Part shown: one piece after another, positions 24,931-33,986 of the stretch
How the letters are laid out: each line of letters opens with the position of its first letter
Numbering within the stretch: the stretch's first letter is position 1
DNA from: Mucilaginibacter paludis DSM 18603
Lineage (GTDB): Bacteria > Bacteroidota > Bacteroidia > Sphingobacteriales > Sphingobacteriaceae
Direction: 5' to 3'
Length of the DNA: 64,000 nt
Assembly: GCF_000166195.2 (NCBI RefSeq)
Contig: NZ_CM001403.1
Span: 6,218,432 to 6,282,431, forward strand
Made by a program: the position numbers and the translations under genes
The notes under the pieces: generated by a model
Seen by the model: the letters and a program-made list of their open reading frames with translations, nothing else
Database searches by the model: none
What the model was told of the DNA's origin: nothing

Positions 24931-27375
24931 GTGCTTTATGTTAAAAAAATAAACATCATATTTAAGCCCTCAAGCCTAATTATTTTTGGTTTTATATACA
25001 TGGTATTTCATCAGTTAAAAAATATCAATTGTAAACTTTTTAAGCTTATTAAGTATATATTTTGCCTTATAAATTGCCTTGGTGTATCAATAACAGCCTT
25101 ATATGGCCAGGGTAAGTTTACCGTTAGCGGCACCGTTAAGGATACTTTAACCGGTGAGGCACTAATTGGCGCTACCCTTAAAGCAGAACCTGCACATCCG
25201 GCTGGGGTGATAACCAATAGTTACGGCTTTTATTCCATCACATTAAGCCCGGGCCAGCATACCATTTATATAAGTTATATAGGCTATCAAACCAAGGCCG
25301 TAGCAGTAAACCTTTTAAAAGATACGCGCCTGAATGTTGAAATGAATGCTTCGGCAGTGCTGAACGAGGTGATGATCAGTGATCGATCTGCCGCAAGGGA
25401 CAATGTATCGCGCCCGCAAATGGGTGTCGATAAACTCAACATCAGCGATATCAGCAATATACCGGTTTTATTGGGCGAAAGGGATATTATCAAAACCATT
25501 GAGTTGTTACCTGGTGTAAAATCAACCGGCGATGCTAATACCGGCTTTTACGTACGTGGAGGTGGAGCCGACCAGAACCTGGTATTGCTTGATGGCGCCA
25601 CCGTTTACAATGCTTCGCATTTGTTTGGGTTCTTTTCCACATTTAACTCTGATGCCATTAAGGAAGTTAGCTTATACAAGGGCGGCATGTCTGCCGAATA
25701 TGGTGGCAGGCTATCATCTGTGCTGGATATCAAGATGGACGACGGCAACAATAAAAGGTTTGGTATTGAAGGCGGGATTGGCCTTATTTCGTCGCGCATT
25801 AAGGTAGAAGGGCCTATCGTGAAAAATAAAAGCTCATTCATGATCAGCGCCCGCCGCACATATGCTGATGCTTTTTTAAGGCTCTCCTCTGATACTGCCG
25901 TTAATACAACAAGTTTGTATTTTTATGATGTGAACGCTAAAGCAAACTATCAGCTTAATGATAAAAATACCATCTATCTATCGGGGTATTTAGGCAGGGA
26001 CGATGTAGGTTTAAAAAGTGCTTTTTCTACCGATTGGGGTAATACAATGGGAACCTTCAGGTGGAATCACCTGTACAATACCAAGTTGTTTTCCAATACT
26101 TCGCTAATTTATAGTAAGTATAATTATACCATTATTAATTATACATCAACCGATAATTTTAAGGTGGTATCTAAAATAGAGGATATCAATCTGAAACAGG
26201 ATTTTGATTATTTTATCAATAACGATAATACCCTTCGGTTTGGTGCCAACATTGTACATCATACCGTTGTGCCTGGCGATATATCAACCTCGCTCAAATC
26301 AAATTATACCTCAAAAATTATCGAAAACCGTTATGCTTTCGAGGGAGCTGCTTATGTATCCGATAACTGGCAGCCAACAGGGCAGCTTAGCTTTTTGTAT
26401 GGCATCAGGCTTAATGCCTTTGCCTTATATGGCCCTGGTACGTTTAGCACTTATAATGCTAATGGCAGTATTGCTTTAGCCACTAAATATGCATCTGGTG
26501 CAAACGTGGTTAATTATATCAATATTGAGCCCCGTTTTTCGGCAAGTTATACTATTAATAGTCAAAATTCCGTTAAAGCATCGTACAACTTAAACACTCA
26601 AAACATTCACTTGCTATCTAACTCAACATCGAGCTTACCTACTGATCTGTACGTGTTGAGTAGTAACAACATTAAACCGGGGATAGCCAACCAGGTGGCC
26701 TTAGGGTATTACCATAATTTTGATGATAACGGGTATGAGTTTTCGGCAGAGTCGTATTATAAGTGGTTAAGTAATGAAATCGACTACAAGGATAACGCCA
26801 CTTTGGTCGCCAATACCAATATAGAGTCGGAGTTGGTATACGGCAGCGGAAGGGCTTACGGTTTGGAGTTTTTTCTGAAAAAAAAATACGGCAGCTATAA
26901 GGGATGGATAGGGTATACCCTGTCAAAAACCGAAAGGAAATTTGATGCCATTAACAACGGACGTTATTTCCCGGCCCGGCAAGATCGTACACACGATATC
27001 TCCTTGGTTAACTTATACAAACTCAATAAGCGTTGGGGTTTATCAGCAGTATTTGTTTACGGAACAGGCAATGCGGTAACTTACCCGGCCGGTAAATATT
27101 TGCTTGGCGGCATAACAACCTATTACTATGGGCAGCGTAATGGTTCGCGCCTGCCGGCTAACAGCCGGCTTGATGTGGCAGCTACCCTTGATGGCAGGCA
27201 ACATAAAAGCTACCACTCCAGCTGGACATTTGGCGTTTACAATGCCTATAACCGTAAAAACCCATACAGTGTAGCATTTAGGGATAGCGATGATAAGCCG
27301 CCGCATACCGAAGCTGTAGAAACCAGTTTATTTGGCATAATCCCCTCAATTACCTGGAACTTTCAATTTAAATAA
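24931..27375 (+). CDS. TonB-dependent outer membrane receptor
   Basis: An 814-residue receptor with carboxypeptidase-regulatory-like domain (about 65-150: FTVSGTVKDTLTGEALIGA), plug domain (about 175-280, including GFYVRGGGADQNLVLLDGATVYN) and C-terminal barrel ending in aromatic WNFQFK. It imports an unidentified ligand with energy from TonB-ExbBD. The start is uncertain: the ATG at 25000 would place the signal peptide (KYIFCLINCLGVSITALYGQ) nearer the N-terminus. A DUF4249 lipoprotein gene follows after 6 bases, a common pairing in Bacteroidota that suggests a joint surface complex. Confidence 0.9.
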   Translation: MLYVKKINIIFKPSSLIIFGFIYMVFHQLKNINCKLFKLIKYIFCLINCLGVSITALYGQGKFTVSGTVKDTLTGEALIGATLKAEPAHPAGVITNSYGFYSITLSPGQHTIYISYIGYQTKAVAVNLLKDTRLNVEMNASAVLNEVMISDRSAARDNVSRPQMGVDKLNISDISNIPVLLGERDIIKTIELLPGVKSTGDANTGFYVRGGGADQNLVLLDGATVYNASHLFGFFSTFNSDAIKEVSLYKGGMSAEYGGRLSSVLDIKMDDGNNKRFGIEGGIGLISSRIKVEGPIVKNKSSFMISARRTYADAFLRLSSDTAVNTTSLYFYDVNAKANYQLNDKNTIYLSGYLGRDDVGLKSAFSTDWGNTMGTFRWNHLYNTKLFSNTSLIYSKYNYTIINYTSTDNFKVVSKIEDINLKQDFDYFINNDNTLRFGANIVHHTVVPGDISTSLKSNYTSKIIENRYAFEGAAYVSDNWQPTGQLSFLYGIRLNAFALYGPGTFSTYNANGSIALATKYASGANVVNYINIEPRFSASYTINSQNSVKASYNLNTQNIHLLSNSTSSLPTDLYVLSSNNIKPGIANQVALGYYHNFDDNGYEFSAESYYKWLSNEIDYKDNATLVANTNIESELVYGSGRAYGLEFFLKKKYGSYKGWIGYTLSKTERKFDAINNGRYFPARQDRTHDISLVNLYKLNKRWGLSAVFVYGTGNAVTYPAGKYLLGGITTYYYGQRNGSRLPANSRLDVAATLDGRQHKSYHSSWTFGVYNAYNRKNPYSVAFRDSDDKPPHTEAVETSLFGIIPSITWNFQFK

Positions 27376-27381
27376 GCTGCT

Positions 27382-28179
27382 ATGTATCACTTTAAATTGC
27401 TGGCGGTATGCGTTATGTGTTTGGGCTTTATGGCTTGCCAAAGGGTAATTGATGTTGATATTGCGGTTGCCGACGCACAACCGTTGGTTATTGAGGGTAA
27501 TTTAACCGATAAAACCGGTGCTCAAACGGTAAGTATTTCGCGCGTGGTAGCGTATAGCAGCAGCAATGTGTACCCTACGGTATCGGGTGCCAGGGTAACC
27601 ATTACGGACGCATCCGGAAATATTTATAAGCTGCCTGAAACTGCCAAGGCGGGTACTTATGGTATTAATTCTTTTAAAGGTAAAACTGCAAATTTGTATA
27701 CTTTAACGATTAAGCTTGCCGATCAAACATATACTGCTGCCTCTGTTATGCCAATGGCAGTCAACCTGGATTCGCTTTCGTTAAGCTACCAGGTATTTGG
27801 CACCACCCAGGTTAAAACGGTTTCGGTAAACTACCGCGACCCTGTGAATATCCCCAATCAATACCGTTATGTAATGTATGTAAACGGAGTGCAGGTAAAA
27901 CGTATATTTGTGGAAAATGACAACCTTACGGACGGGCGGGTGGTATCGTCAACACTTTACCAGCGCGAAATAGAACTGATGAAGGGCGATAAAGTGGAAG
28001 TAGAGATGCAGTGTATAGACGAAGGGATTTACAACTACTGGACCAGCCTGAACAATCAAAGCGCCAGTACCCTGGTTAACGCTTCAGCCCCGGCTAACCC
28101 GCCCTCTAATTTTGACAACAACGCCTTGGGGTATTTTAGCGCGCATACAAGCCAACGCAAACTATTAATTATACCTTGA
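27382..28179 (+). CDS. DUF4249 lipoprotein
   Basis: A 265-residue lipoprotein with signal sequence and lipobox FMAC (Cys19). An Ig-like or transthyretin-like beta-rich domain follows (VIEGNLTDKTGAQTVSISR, VTITDASGNIYKLPE). It matches the DUF4249 family, which is regularly encoded after a TonB receptor, as here with only 6 bases between. It is likely the surface partner of that receptor. The ligand is unknown. Confidence 0.87.
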   Translation: MYHFKLLAVCVMCLGFMACQRVIDVDIAVADAQPLVIEGNLTDKTGAQTVSISRVVAYSSSNVYPTVSGARVTITDASGNIYKLPETAKAGTYGINSFKGKTANLYTLTIKLADQTYTAASVMPMAVNLDSLSLSYQVFGTTQVKTVSVNYRDPVNIPNQYRYVMYVNGVQVKRIFVENDNLTDGRVVSSTLYQREIELMKGDKVEVEMQCIDEGIYNYWTSLNNQSASTLVNASAPANPPSNFDNNALGYFSAHTSQRKLLIIP

Positions 28180-28195
28180 AGCTTAAAACGAAGAT

Positions 28196-28579
28196 ATGAA
28201 GGATTTTAAAAAATATTATACTGTTAGTGCCTCTCCTGAAGAGGTTTACCAGGCTCTCACTAACCCCATCAGCATTGAGATATGGACCGGCGAAGAAGCG
28301 CAAATGAGTACCGAGCCAGGCTCCGAGTTTTCGTTGTGGGGAGATAGTATTGTGGGTAAAAATATCGGGTTTATCGATAACAAGAAAGTGATACAGCAAT
28401 GGTATTTTGGCGATCAGACCGAAGAATCCATAGTGACCATCATTTTGCACCCGGATAAGCATGGCACATCGGTGGAATTAAGGCATACCAATATCCCGGA
28501 TGACGATTATCAGGACATTGTTGATGGATGGGATGGGGCATACTTTGGATCGATCATTGATTTTTTTGATGGTTTGTAA
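28196..28579 (+). CDS. AHSA1/SRPBCC-domain protein
   Basis: A 127-residue START-like fold protein. The N-terminal KKYYTVSASPEEVYQALTNP is the usual first strand and helix of SRPBCC proteins. GSEFSLWGDSIVGKNIGF and KVIQQWYFGDQTEES match the AHSA1 layout. It has no signal peptide, so it is cytoplasmic. Such proteins bind a hydrophobic ligand or client; which one is unknown. It is 16 bases after the DUF4249 gene and may be co-transcribed. Confidence 0.85.
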   Translation: MKDFKKYYTVSASPEEVYQALTNPISIEIWTGEEAQMSTEPGSEFSLWGDSIVGKNIGFIDNKKVIQQWYFGDQTEESIVTIILHPDKHGTSVELRHTNIPDDDYQDIVDGWDGAYFGSIIDFFDGL

Positions 28580-28680
28580 ACAACATTTTGTTTATTCAAA
28601 CAGCATTATGATAAAACTAACACAAACACTAAGCTTGTTTTTTTGTTGTTTCTATAAAATCTATTAAATAAAGATTGTGT

Positions 28681-29364
28681 ATGAAAACCTTAAAATTTTT
28701 AAAAGTACCTGTGATGGCTTTGTTCGGCATTAGCCTGATGCTGATGTCGGCAACGATACAAGAGAAGGAGCAAGATAAAATAGAAGATGCCTCGGGTGTT
28801 TTGCGCGACTTTGGCAAAATGAAAGAGAGCATCCCGCGCGAATTGCTGGCTAATACAAACGGCATTATCATTATCCCTAAATTAATTAACGCTGGTTTAG
28901 TAATTGGTGGCAAGCGCGGCAAAGGCGTAGCTATGGTAAAGAATGCCGACGGAAAATGGAGTAACCCTGTATTTGTAACCCTTACCGGCGGTAGTTTTGG
29001 TTTACAGGCTGGGGTACAATCGGTTGATCTGGTACTGGTATTTAAAAACAGTAAAACACTGCATCGTATCGGTACAGGAAGTTTTACCCTTGGCGGGGAT
29101 ATTTCAGCAGCGGCAGGCCCTGTGGGCAGAAGCTCATCTGCTAATACAGACTACAAGCTTGAGGCCGAAGTTTATTCATACTCTCGAAGCAGGGGCTTGT
29201 TCGCAGGTATAAGCCTGAACGGTGCTGCCCTTTCTGTTGATGAAAAAGCAGACAAGGCTTTTTACGGCCAAAGCTATACTGCCAGAACACTGTTTGCCAA
29301 TGATGACAGAACATCTTCATCGGCTGTTAAAGAATTGAAGACATCGTTAACTGCCCTATATTAG
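28681..29364 (+). CDS. SYLF (Ysc84) lipid-binding domain protein
   Basis: A 227-residue exported protein. After a hydrophobic leader (VPVMALFGISLMLMSA) comes the SYLF/Ysc84 domain: ELLANTNGIIIIPKLINAGL, GGKRGKGVAM and a glycine-rich beta body ending ASVDE-type sequence LSVDEKADKAFYG. The family binds phosphoinositides in eukaryotes; in bacteria its role is unclear. The ATG at 28681 is preferred over the TTG six bases upstream. A strong terminator follows at 29411. Confidence 0.88.
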   Translation: MKTLKFLKVPVMALFGISLMLMSATIQEKEQDKIEDASGVLRDFGKMKESIPRELLANTNGIIIIPKLINAGLVIGGKRGKGVAMVKNADGKWSNPVFVTLTGGSFGLQAGVQSVDLVLVFKNSKTLHRIGTGSFTLGGDISAAAGPVGRSSSANTDYKLEAEVYSYSRSRGLFAGISLNGAALSVDEKADKAFYGQSYTARTLFANDDRTSSSAVKELKTSLTALY

Positions 29365-29410
29365 GCCCCGACCCCCTCAGTGGGGAAAAATAATTCAGAG
29401 TTTAATAAAC

Positions 29411-29438
29411 AAAAAAACCGGCAATCGCCGGTTTTTTT
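29411..29438 (+). terminator. rho-independent terminator after the SYLF gene
   Basis: Perfect hairpin: seven A plus CCGGC (29411-29422), loop AATC, GCCGG plus seven T (29427-29438). It is a textbook intrinsic terminator and, being A/T symmetrical, could work in both directions. Confidence 0.9.
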
Positions 29439-29483
29439 GTTTTAACGAATTGCGCCTCGCATACTTCCTCCCCCTTCAGGGGG

Positions 29484-31009
29484 CATAGCCGTCAACTTTA
29501 GAAAAAAAAGGGATAAAATTTTTTTAGAGCAAGAATCGGAACTGCAAAATTGCAGTCATTATTCGAGCGAATGAGTTCGGAACTATTTGAACCAACGGTG
29601 TTAGATGGCCTGGCCCGTAAAACAGAGGCTATACAACGCAAACGAAAAGTGGGAGGCAAGGAACTATTGGATATGGCGTTATTTGATGGAGATCAATCGT
29701 TTAACGGCATGAGTATGCAGTTAATGCGGAGGGATGGGCTTGATATTTCGAAGCAGGCATTGCATCAAAGACATCACAGCAATATGACAAAGTTTGTACA
29801 AGCCGTTTTTGAGCAATTAATAGCAGTTGAGTTACCGCAAGAGCAAACACAGGGCTTGGAGATCCGTATCAAAGATTCTACCCGTTTCGCGTTGCCGGAA
29901 GTTATTGCAGAGACATTCCCCGGAACAAAAGGAAGTGGGATGAAAGCGGGAGCATCTGTACAATTTGAATTTGAAATCAAAAGTGGTAAAAGCGATATCA
30001 AAGTAACTCCGGCCAACGCAAATGACCAGGGTGAGAGTCATCTGGACAAGGCATCAATTCAGCCGGGGGTATTATATATGAGAGATCTGGGTTACACTCA
30101 CTTGAGTTATATGAACAATATTAACAAAGTCAAAGCTTTCTTTATTAATAAATTATGTCCGAAAACAACGATTTATCTATTAAAGGACGACCAATACCAA
30201 AAGTTAGAGTTGTCGAAACTACAAGGCATAACCGGCGTATTTGATCAACAGGTATATATCGGAGCTGATAAGATGCCGGTAAGGATAATAATAGAACCGG
30301 TAAGTGAAGAGCTCAAGGCAAGGCGGATAGCCAATACTGAAAAGTACAATAAAAAGAAAGGCAGTACCACCAGTAAGGGATTCAAAGAGCGGGCAGGGTT
30401 TAACTTTATTGTTACCAACCTGGTGAGCGAAAAATATAGCGCTGAATTGATCCAAAAGTTATATCACCTGCGATGGCAGATAGAATTGGTTTTTAAAGCA
30501 TGGAAGTCGTTTTTAAAGATACACACGTTCCCCAAAGGAAGTTCGGATCGTATAACCAGTATATTATACAGTAAGTTGATCTGGGCAGTTTTGAGTTGGA
30601 AAATATGCATGGCTATCGGTAAGATAGGTCAAATTAGTGTTTTAAAGGTGCATCGACTAATCGCTTCTACGAAAGAAGAATTGCGAGCGCAGCTTTTAGG
30701 GATATGCTCAAAGTGGTTAGCTCTGTTGGAGAAATTAAACTTAAAGCACCTTTCAAAAGAGCACAGAAAACATAGGTTAAAAATAGAAGAAATTGTAATA
30801 AGTATTTGATTATTAGATATTTAAATACTATATTTAGATAGTTAAACAAAAATAAGAAAGGCGGGGTCATCTAAACCTCCCCGCCTTAAAAAACGAAAAA
30901 TATGAGAGTAAAAATACATAGGTTTGCCCATGCGGGCAAACCGCGCCTAAAAATTAAATAACTGAAAATCAACAATATATGAGTACAGCTACTTAAATTG
31001 ACGGCTATG
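29484..31009 (+). mobile_element. IS4-family insertion sequence, apparently intact
   Basis: A 1526-bp element. The left end CATAGCCGTCAACTTTAG and the inverted right end CATAGCCGTCAATTTAAG match at 16 of 18 positions. Flanks carry an 11-bp direct repeat CCTTCAGGGGG (29473-29483 and 31010-31020), so insertion was recent enough to keep the duplication unchanged. One transposase gene fills most of it. Near the right end are two perfect hairpins, AAGGCGGGG/CCCCGCCTT (30858-30887) and GGTTTGCCC/GGGCAAACC (30921-30942). These may block read-in transcription. Confidence 0.92.
29550..30809 (+). CDS. IS4-family transposase
   Basis: A DDE transposase of 419 residues with the DDE_Tnp_1 fold. RIKDSTRFALPEV holds the first aspartate and VLYMRDLGYTHL the second. 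The glutamate lies in YHLRWQIELVFKAWK, the Y(2)R(3)E(6)K signature of the IS4 family. The start may be the TTG at 29550 or the ATG at 29571; the upstream TTG keeps the SLFERM helix. The frame is unbroken, so it may be active. Its flanking inverted ends are described with the element. Confidence 0.93.
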   Translation: MQSLFERMSSELFEPTVLDGLARKTEAIQRKRKVGGKELLDMALFDGDQSFNGMSMQLMRRDGLDISKQALHQRHHSNMTKFVQAVFEQLIAVELPQEQTQGLEIRIKDSTRFALPEVIAETFPGTKGSGMKAGASVQFEFEIKSGKSDIKVTPANANDQGESHLDKASIQPGVLYMRDLGYTHLSYMNNINKVKAFFINKLCPKTTIYLLKDDQYQKLELSKLQGITGVFDQQVYIGADKMPVRIIIEPVSEELKARRIANTEKYNKKKGSTTSKGFKERAGFNFIVTNLVSEKYSAELIQKLYHLRWQIELVFKAWKSFLKIHTFPKGSSDRITSILYSKLIWAVLSWKICMAIGKIGQISVLKVHRLIASTKEELRAQLLGICSKWLALLEKLNLKHLSKEHRKHRLKIEEIVISI

Positions 31010-31030
31010 CCTTCAGGGGGGCGGGGGATC

Positions 31031-33082
31031 TTACCAAATCTTCACCCTTTTATCCGGGTCTATCCACATGGCATCACCCTTTTTCACACCGAAAGCTTCG
31101 TAAAACTCCGGAACGTCCGAGAAGGGACCATTAACACGTAAAAAGCCGGGGGCGTGTACGTCGGTTAATATCCGCTGGGCCAATTCTTCGTCGCGCTGTT
31201 GGCCGAGCCAGCCTATGGCGTAACCTAAAAAGAAACGCTGCATAGGGGTAAGTCCGTTAATGGTTTTACCTTCTTTGTATTGGGCTGTCTTTTTAAAGGC
31301 ATCCACACCTAAAACTATACCGCCAAGGTCGGCAATGTTTTCGCCTAAACAAGCTTTGCCATTTACATGCAGGCTATCCAATACCACATAGCTGTTAAAC
31401 TGGTTTACCAAAACCTGGGCACGCTGGGTGAATTTCACCGAGTCGGACGGAGTCCACCAAGCTTTTAAGTTTCCTTTGGCATCGTACTGGCGGCCTTCGT
31501 CGTCAAAACCGTGGGTTATCTCGTGGCCAATGGTTGATGCTGCCGAGTAGCCATACACCACCGCATCGTCAATATCCTCATCCTTAATACCCGGAATGAT
31601 AAATTGCGCGGCAGGCAGCGTGATCTCGTTGTTAGATGGCTCGTAATTGGCATTGTAGGTTTGCGGCGTCATGTTCCACTCAGTATGGTCAACCGGTTTG
31701 CCCAGTTTGTTAATGTTGTTGAGGTATGCCCAATGCCGCGCGTGCATCACATTTACAGCATACGATCCCCGATCAATGTTAAGGTTCGAAAAATCTTTCC
31801 ATTTATCCGGGTAACCCACTTTGGCGTTGATGGTATTCAGTTTATACAAAGCTTTTTGCTTGGTTTCGGGGCTCATCCAGTCTAATTGGGCAATATGCTC
31901 GCGGTATGATTGTTTGATAGCTTCCACCAGGTTGGTATAACGCAGTTTGGCTTTCATCGGGAAATACTCTTTTACAAAAAGTTGTCCTAACAGCTCGCCC
32001 ATAATGCCGTTCTCGGTATCCAGTACCCGTTTCCATCGAGGTAGCTGTACTTTGCGGCCTGATAGAACCATTCCTGTAAAACGGAAATTTTCCTGATCAA
32101 AATCTTTACTTAAAAACGGCGCGTAGGCGGTTAACAATTTCCAGCGCAGGTAGGCCTTCCAGTCGGCTATGGTAAAGGTTTTCAGGTACTTGTTTACAGC
32201 CACATAAAACTCGGGTTGGCCAACAATAACCGTGTCCACTTTGGCAATACCGGCATTGGCAAAATAAGTGTTCCAGTTAATATTCGGTGTCAGTTTATTC
32301 AGTTCCGATACCGGCATTTTATTGTAGTTGTGGTATGGGTCGCGCAGGTCTTCCAGTTTGCGGCTGCTATCAGCCAAATCTTTTTCAATGGCAAAAACAC
32401 TTTTGGCCGCGGCCTGGGCCTGTTCATCACTCAAGCCCGAAAGCTTAAACATTTTTGGCATGTATTGGCCAGCATAATCGGTACGTATTTTACTGGTACG
32501 TGCATCGGTTTTAAAATAATATTCGCGGTTAGGTAAACCCAGGCCGGTTTGGCCTAATTGCAGCATCATTTTCGATGAGTTTTTATCGTCCTGGCCAACG
32601 TAGGTGCCAACAAAGGCCCGCGCGCCTATTGTACTTAAGTAGGCGGTAACATCCAATAGGCCTTTGATGTCCTTAATCTGTTCTATTTTGTTCAGCGGTT
32701 CGTTGATAGCGGTAACGCCTTGCTTATCAATATTTAAGCTATCCATCCCGCTGTAATAAAAATCACCTATCTTTTGCGTACTTGTACCTTTGGCTGCCCT
32801 GGCTTGAACGGCGTTCTCGTTAATTTTTTTGAGACGGATGCGGATGTCTTCAGTAACTACGTTGCCAATTCCCCACGAAGAATAAGCGGGTGGGATGGGG
32901 TTATCTTTTAGCCATTTGCCGTTTGCATAATGAAAAAAATCGGTACCCGGCTTAACCGATTGATCGATGTTTTGAAATACAGGGTCGTTAGCAGGGTTTG
33001 ATTGTGCCTTGCCAGGTAGATTACCGGCCAATAAAATAGCCGTAAGGGCTGCGCTGATAGATATATTTTGATGGTTTTTCAT
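31031..33082 (-). CDS. M13-family metallopeptidase
   Basis: Secreted zinc endopeptidase related to neprilysin and PepO (683 aa from the chosen start). The zinc motif HEITHGFDDEG has His520, Glu521 and His524. The third ligand is in ENIADLGG. It also has the NAYY-like substrate motif (NANYEPSNNEITLPAA) and the C-terminal DVPEFYEAFGVKKGDAMW. The signal peptide follows MKNHQNISISAAL; that ATG at 33082 was preferred over an upstream frame that adds MGKERFF. An IS element lies right after its 3' end but does not touch the coding region. Confidence 0.94.
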   Translation of the reverse strand: MKNHQNISISAALTAILLAGNLPGKAQSNPANDPVFQNIDQSVKPGTDFFHYANGKWLKDNPIPPAYSSWGIGNVVTEDIRIRLKKINENAVQARAAKGTSTQKIGDFYYSGMDSLNIDKQGVTAINEPLNKIEQIKDIKGLLDVTAYLSTIGARAFVGTYVGQDDKNSSKMMLQLGQTGLGLPNREYYFKTDARTSKIRTDYAGQYMPKMFKLSGLSDEQAQAAAKSVFAIEKDLADSSRKLEDLRDPYHNYNKMPVSELNKLTPNINWNTYFANAGIAKVDTVIVGQPEFYVAVNKYLKTFTIADWKAYLRWKLLTAYAPFLSKDFDQENFRFTGMVLSGRKVQLPRWKRVLDTENGIMGELLGQLFVKEYFPMKAKLRYTNLVEAIKQSYREHIAQLDWMSPETKQKALYKLNTINAKVGYPDKWKDFSNLNIDRGSYAVNVMHARHWAYLNNINKLGKPVDHTEWNMTPQTYNANYEPSNNEITLPAAQFIIPGIKDEDIDDAVVYGYSAASTIGHEITHGFDDEGRQYDAKGNLKAWWTPSDSVKFTQRAQVLVNQFNSYVVLDSLHVNGKACLGENIADLGGIVLGVDAFKKTAQYKEGKTINGLTPMQRFFLGYAIGWLGQQRDEELAQRILTDVHAPGFLRVNGPFSDVPEFYEAFGVKKGDAMWIDPDKRVKIW

Positions 33083-33209
33083 GAAAAATCTTTCCTTACC
33101 CAAACATAATAAATTATTGCCTTTTTGTGGTTAAACACAGCTGTCATTTATCATATCCCTAAATTAGCTATACTTGTAATACTTTACGTTTTATTAAACT
33201 TACGTTAAC

Positions 33210-33848
33210 ATGGCCAACATTATATATGGTGAAGAAATATTAAAAATATCCTTATCGGCACTGGTGGGCTGCCTGGTGGGTTTGGAGCGCGAAGTTAGGC
33301 GTAAGCCTGCCGGTTTCCGTACGCTGGCTCTGATATCGGTTGGTTCTACCGTCTTTACTATCTGCTCCTATAAAATGGGTTTCCCGGCCAATGACGACCG
33401 TATTGCCGCCAACGTAATTACCGGAGTTGGCTTTTTAGGTGCGGGTGTTATTTTCAGGAATGGGTTTTCGGTTTCGGGTATTACAACGGCGGCAACTATC
33501 TGGATAGCTGCCGCGCTGGGCATGCTGATCGGTATCGGCGAATACGCTTTGTCGGTATTGTCGCTGGTTATTTCGCTCATTATTTTATATGCGTTACAGT
33601 ACATCCAGAATTATATTGATTCGCGGTTTCAGCGCCGTGATTATACCGTCACTTATAATGGCGCATTTGATAATGCTGCCTTAATCAATAAACTCAACGA
33701 GCTCAAGCTCAAAGCCCGCAACTTTAAAGAAACACGCCAGGATAGTCAAACCTGCTTTCGATTTGATGTGTCGGGTAGAGAAAAGGATCTTGACGTTTTT
33801 AACTTGTGGCTCAAGAACGAGGGACGGATCTATTCGTTTGATTGGTAG
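33210..33848 (+). CDS. MgtC/SapB-family membrane protein
   Basis: A 212-residue inner membrane protein. The hydrophobic N-terminal half bears LVGCLVGLEREVRRKPAGFRT and GVGFLGAGVIFR, both hallmarks of MgtC/SapB. The last 80 residues form a soluble ACT-like domain. In other bacteria MgtC modulates the F-type ATPase and magnesium adaptation. It is divergent from the M13 peptidase gene by about 130 bases. No Mg-sensing leader is evident. Confidence 0.9.
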   Translation: MANIIYGEEILKISLSALVGCLVGLEREVRRKPAGFRTLALISVGSTVFTICSYKMGFPANDDRIAANVITGVGFLGAGVIFRNGFSVSGITTAATIWIAAALGMLIGIGEYALSVLSLVISLIILYALQYIQNYIDSRFQRRDYTVTYNGAFDNAALINKLNELKLKARNFKETRQDSQTCFRFDVSGREKDLDVFNLWLKNEGRIYSFDW

Positions 33849-33986
33849 GGGAATTCTAAGTCGGGAGCTGGTAGTTCTGAGTCTTGAGAAGGCAAAATAC
33901 AGATGGAATACCTCCGAAGTCATTAACCATAAATATTTAATTAATAACCTAATAGCCAATACACCAAATAACTCAATAGCAAAAAA

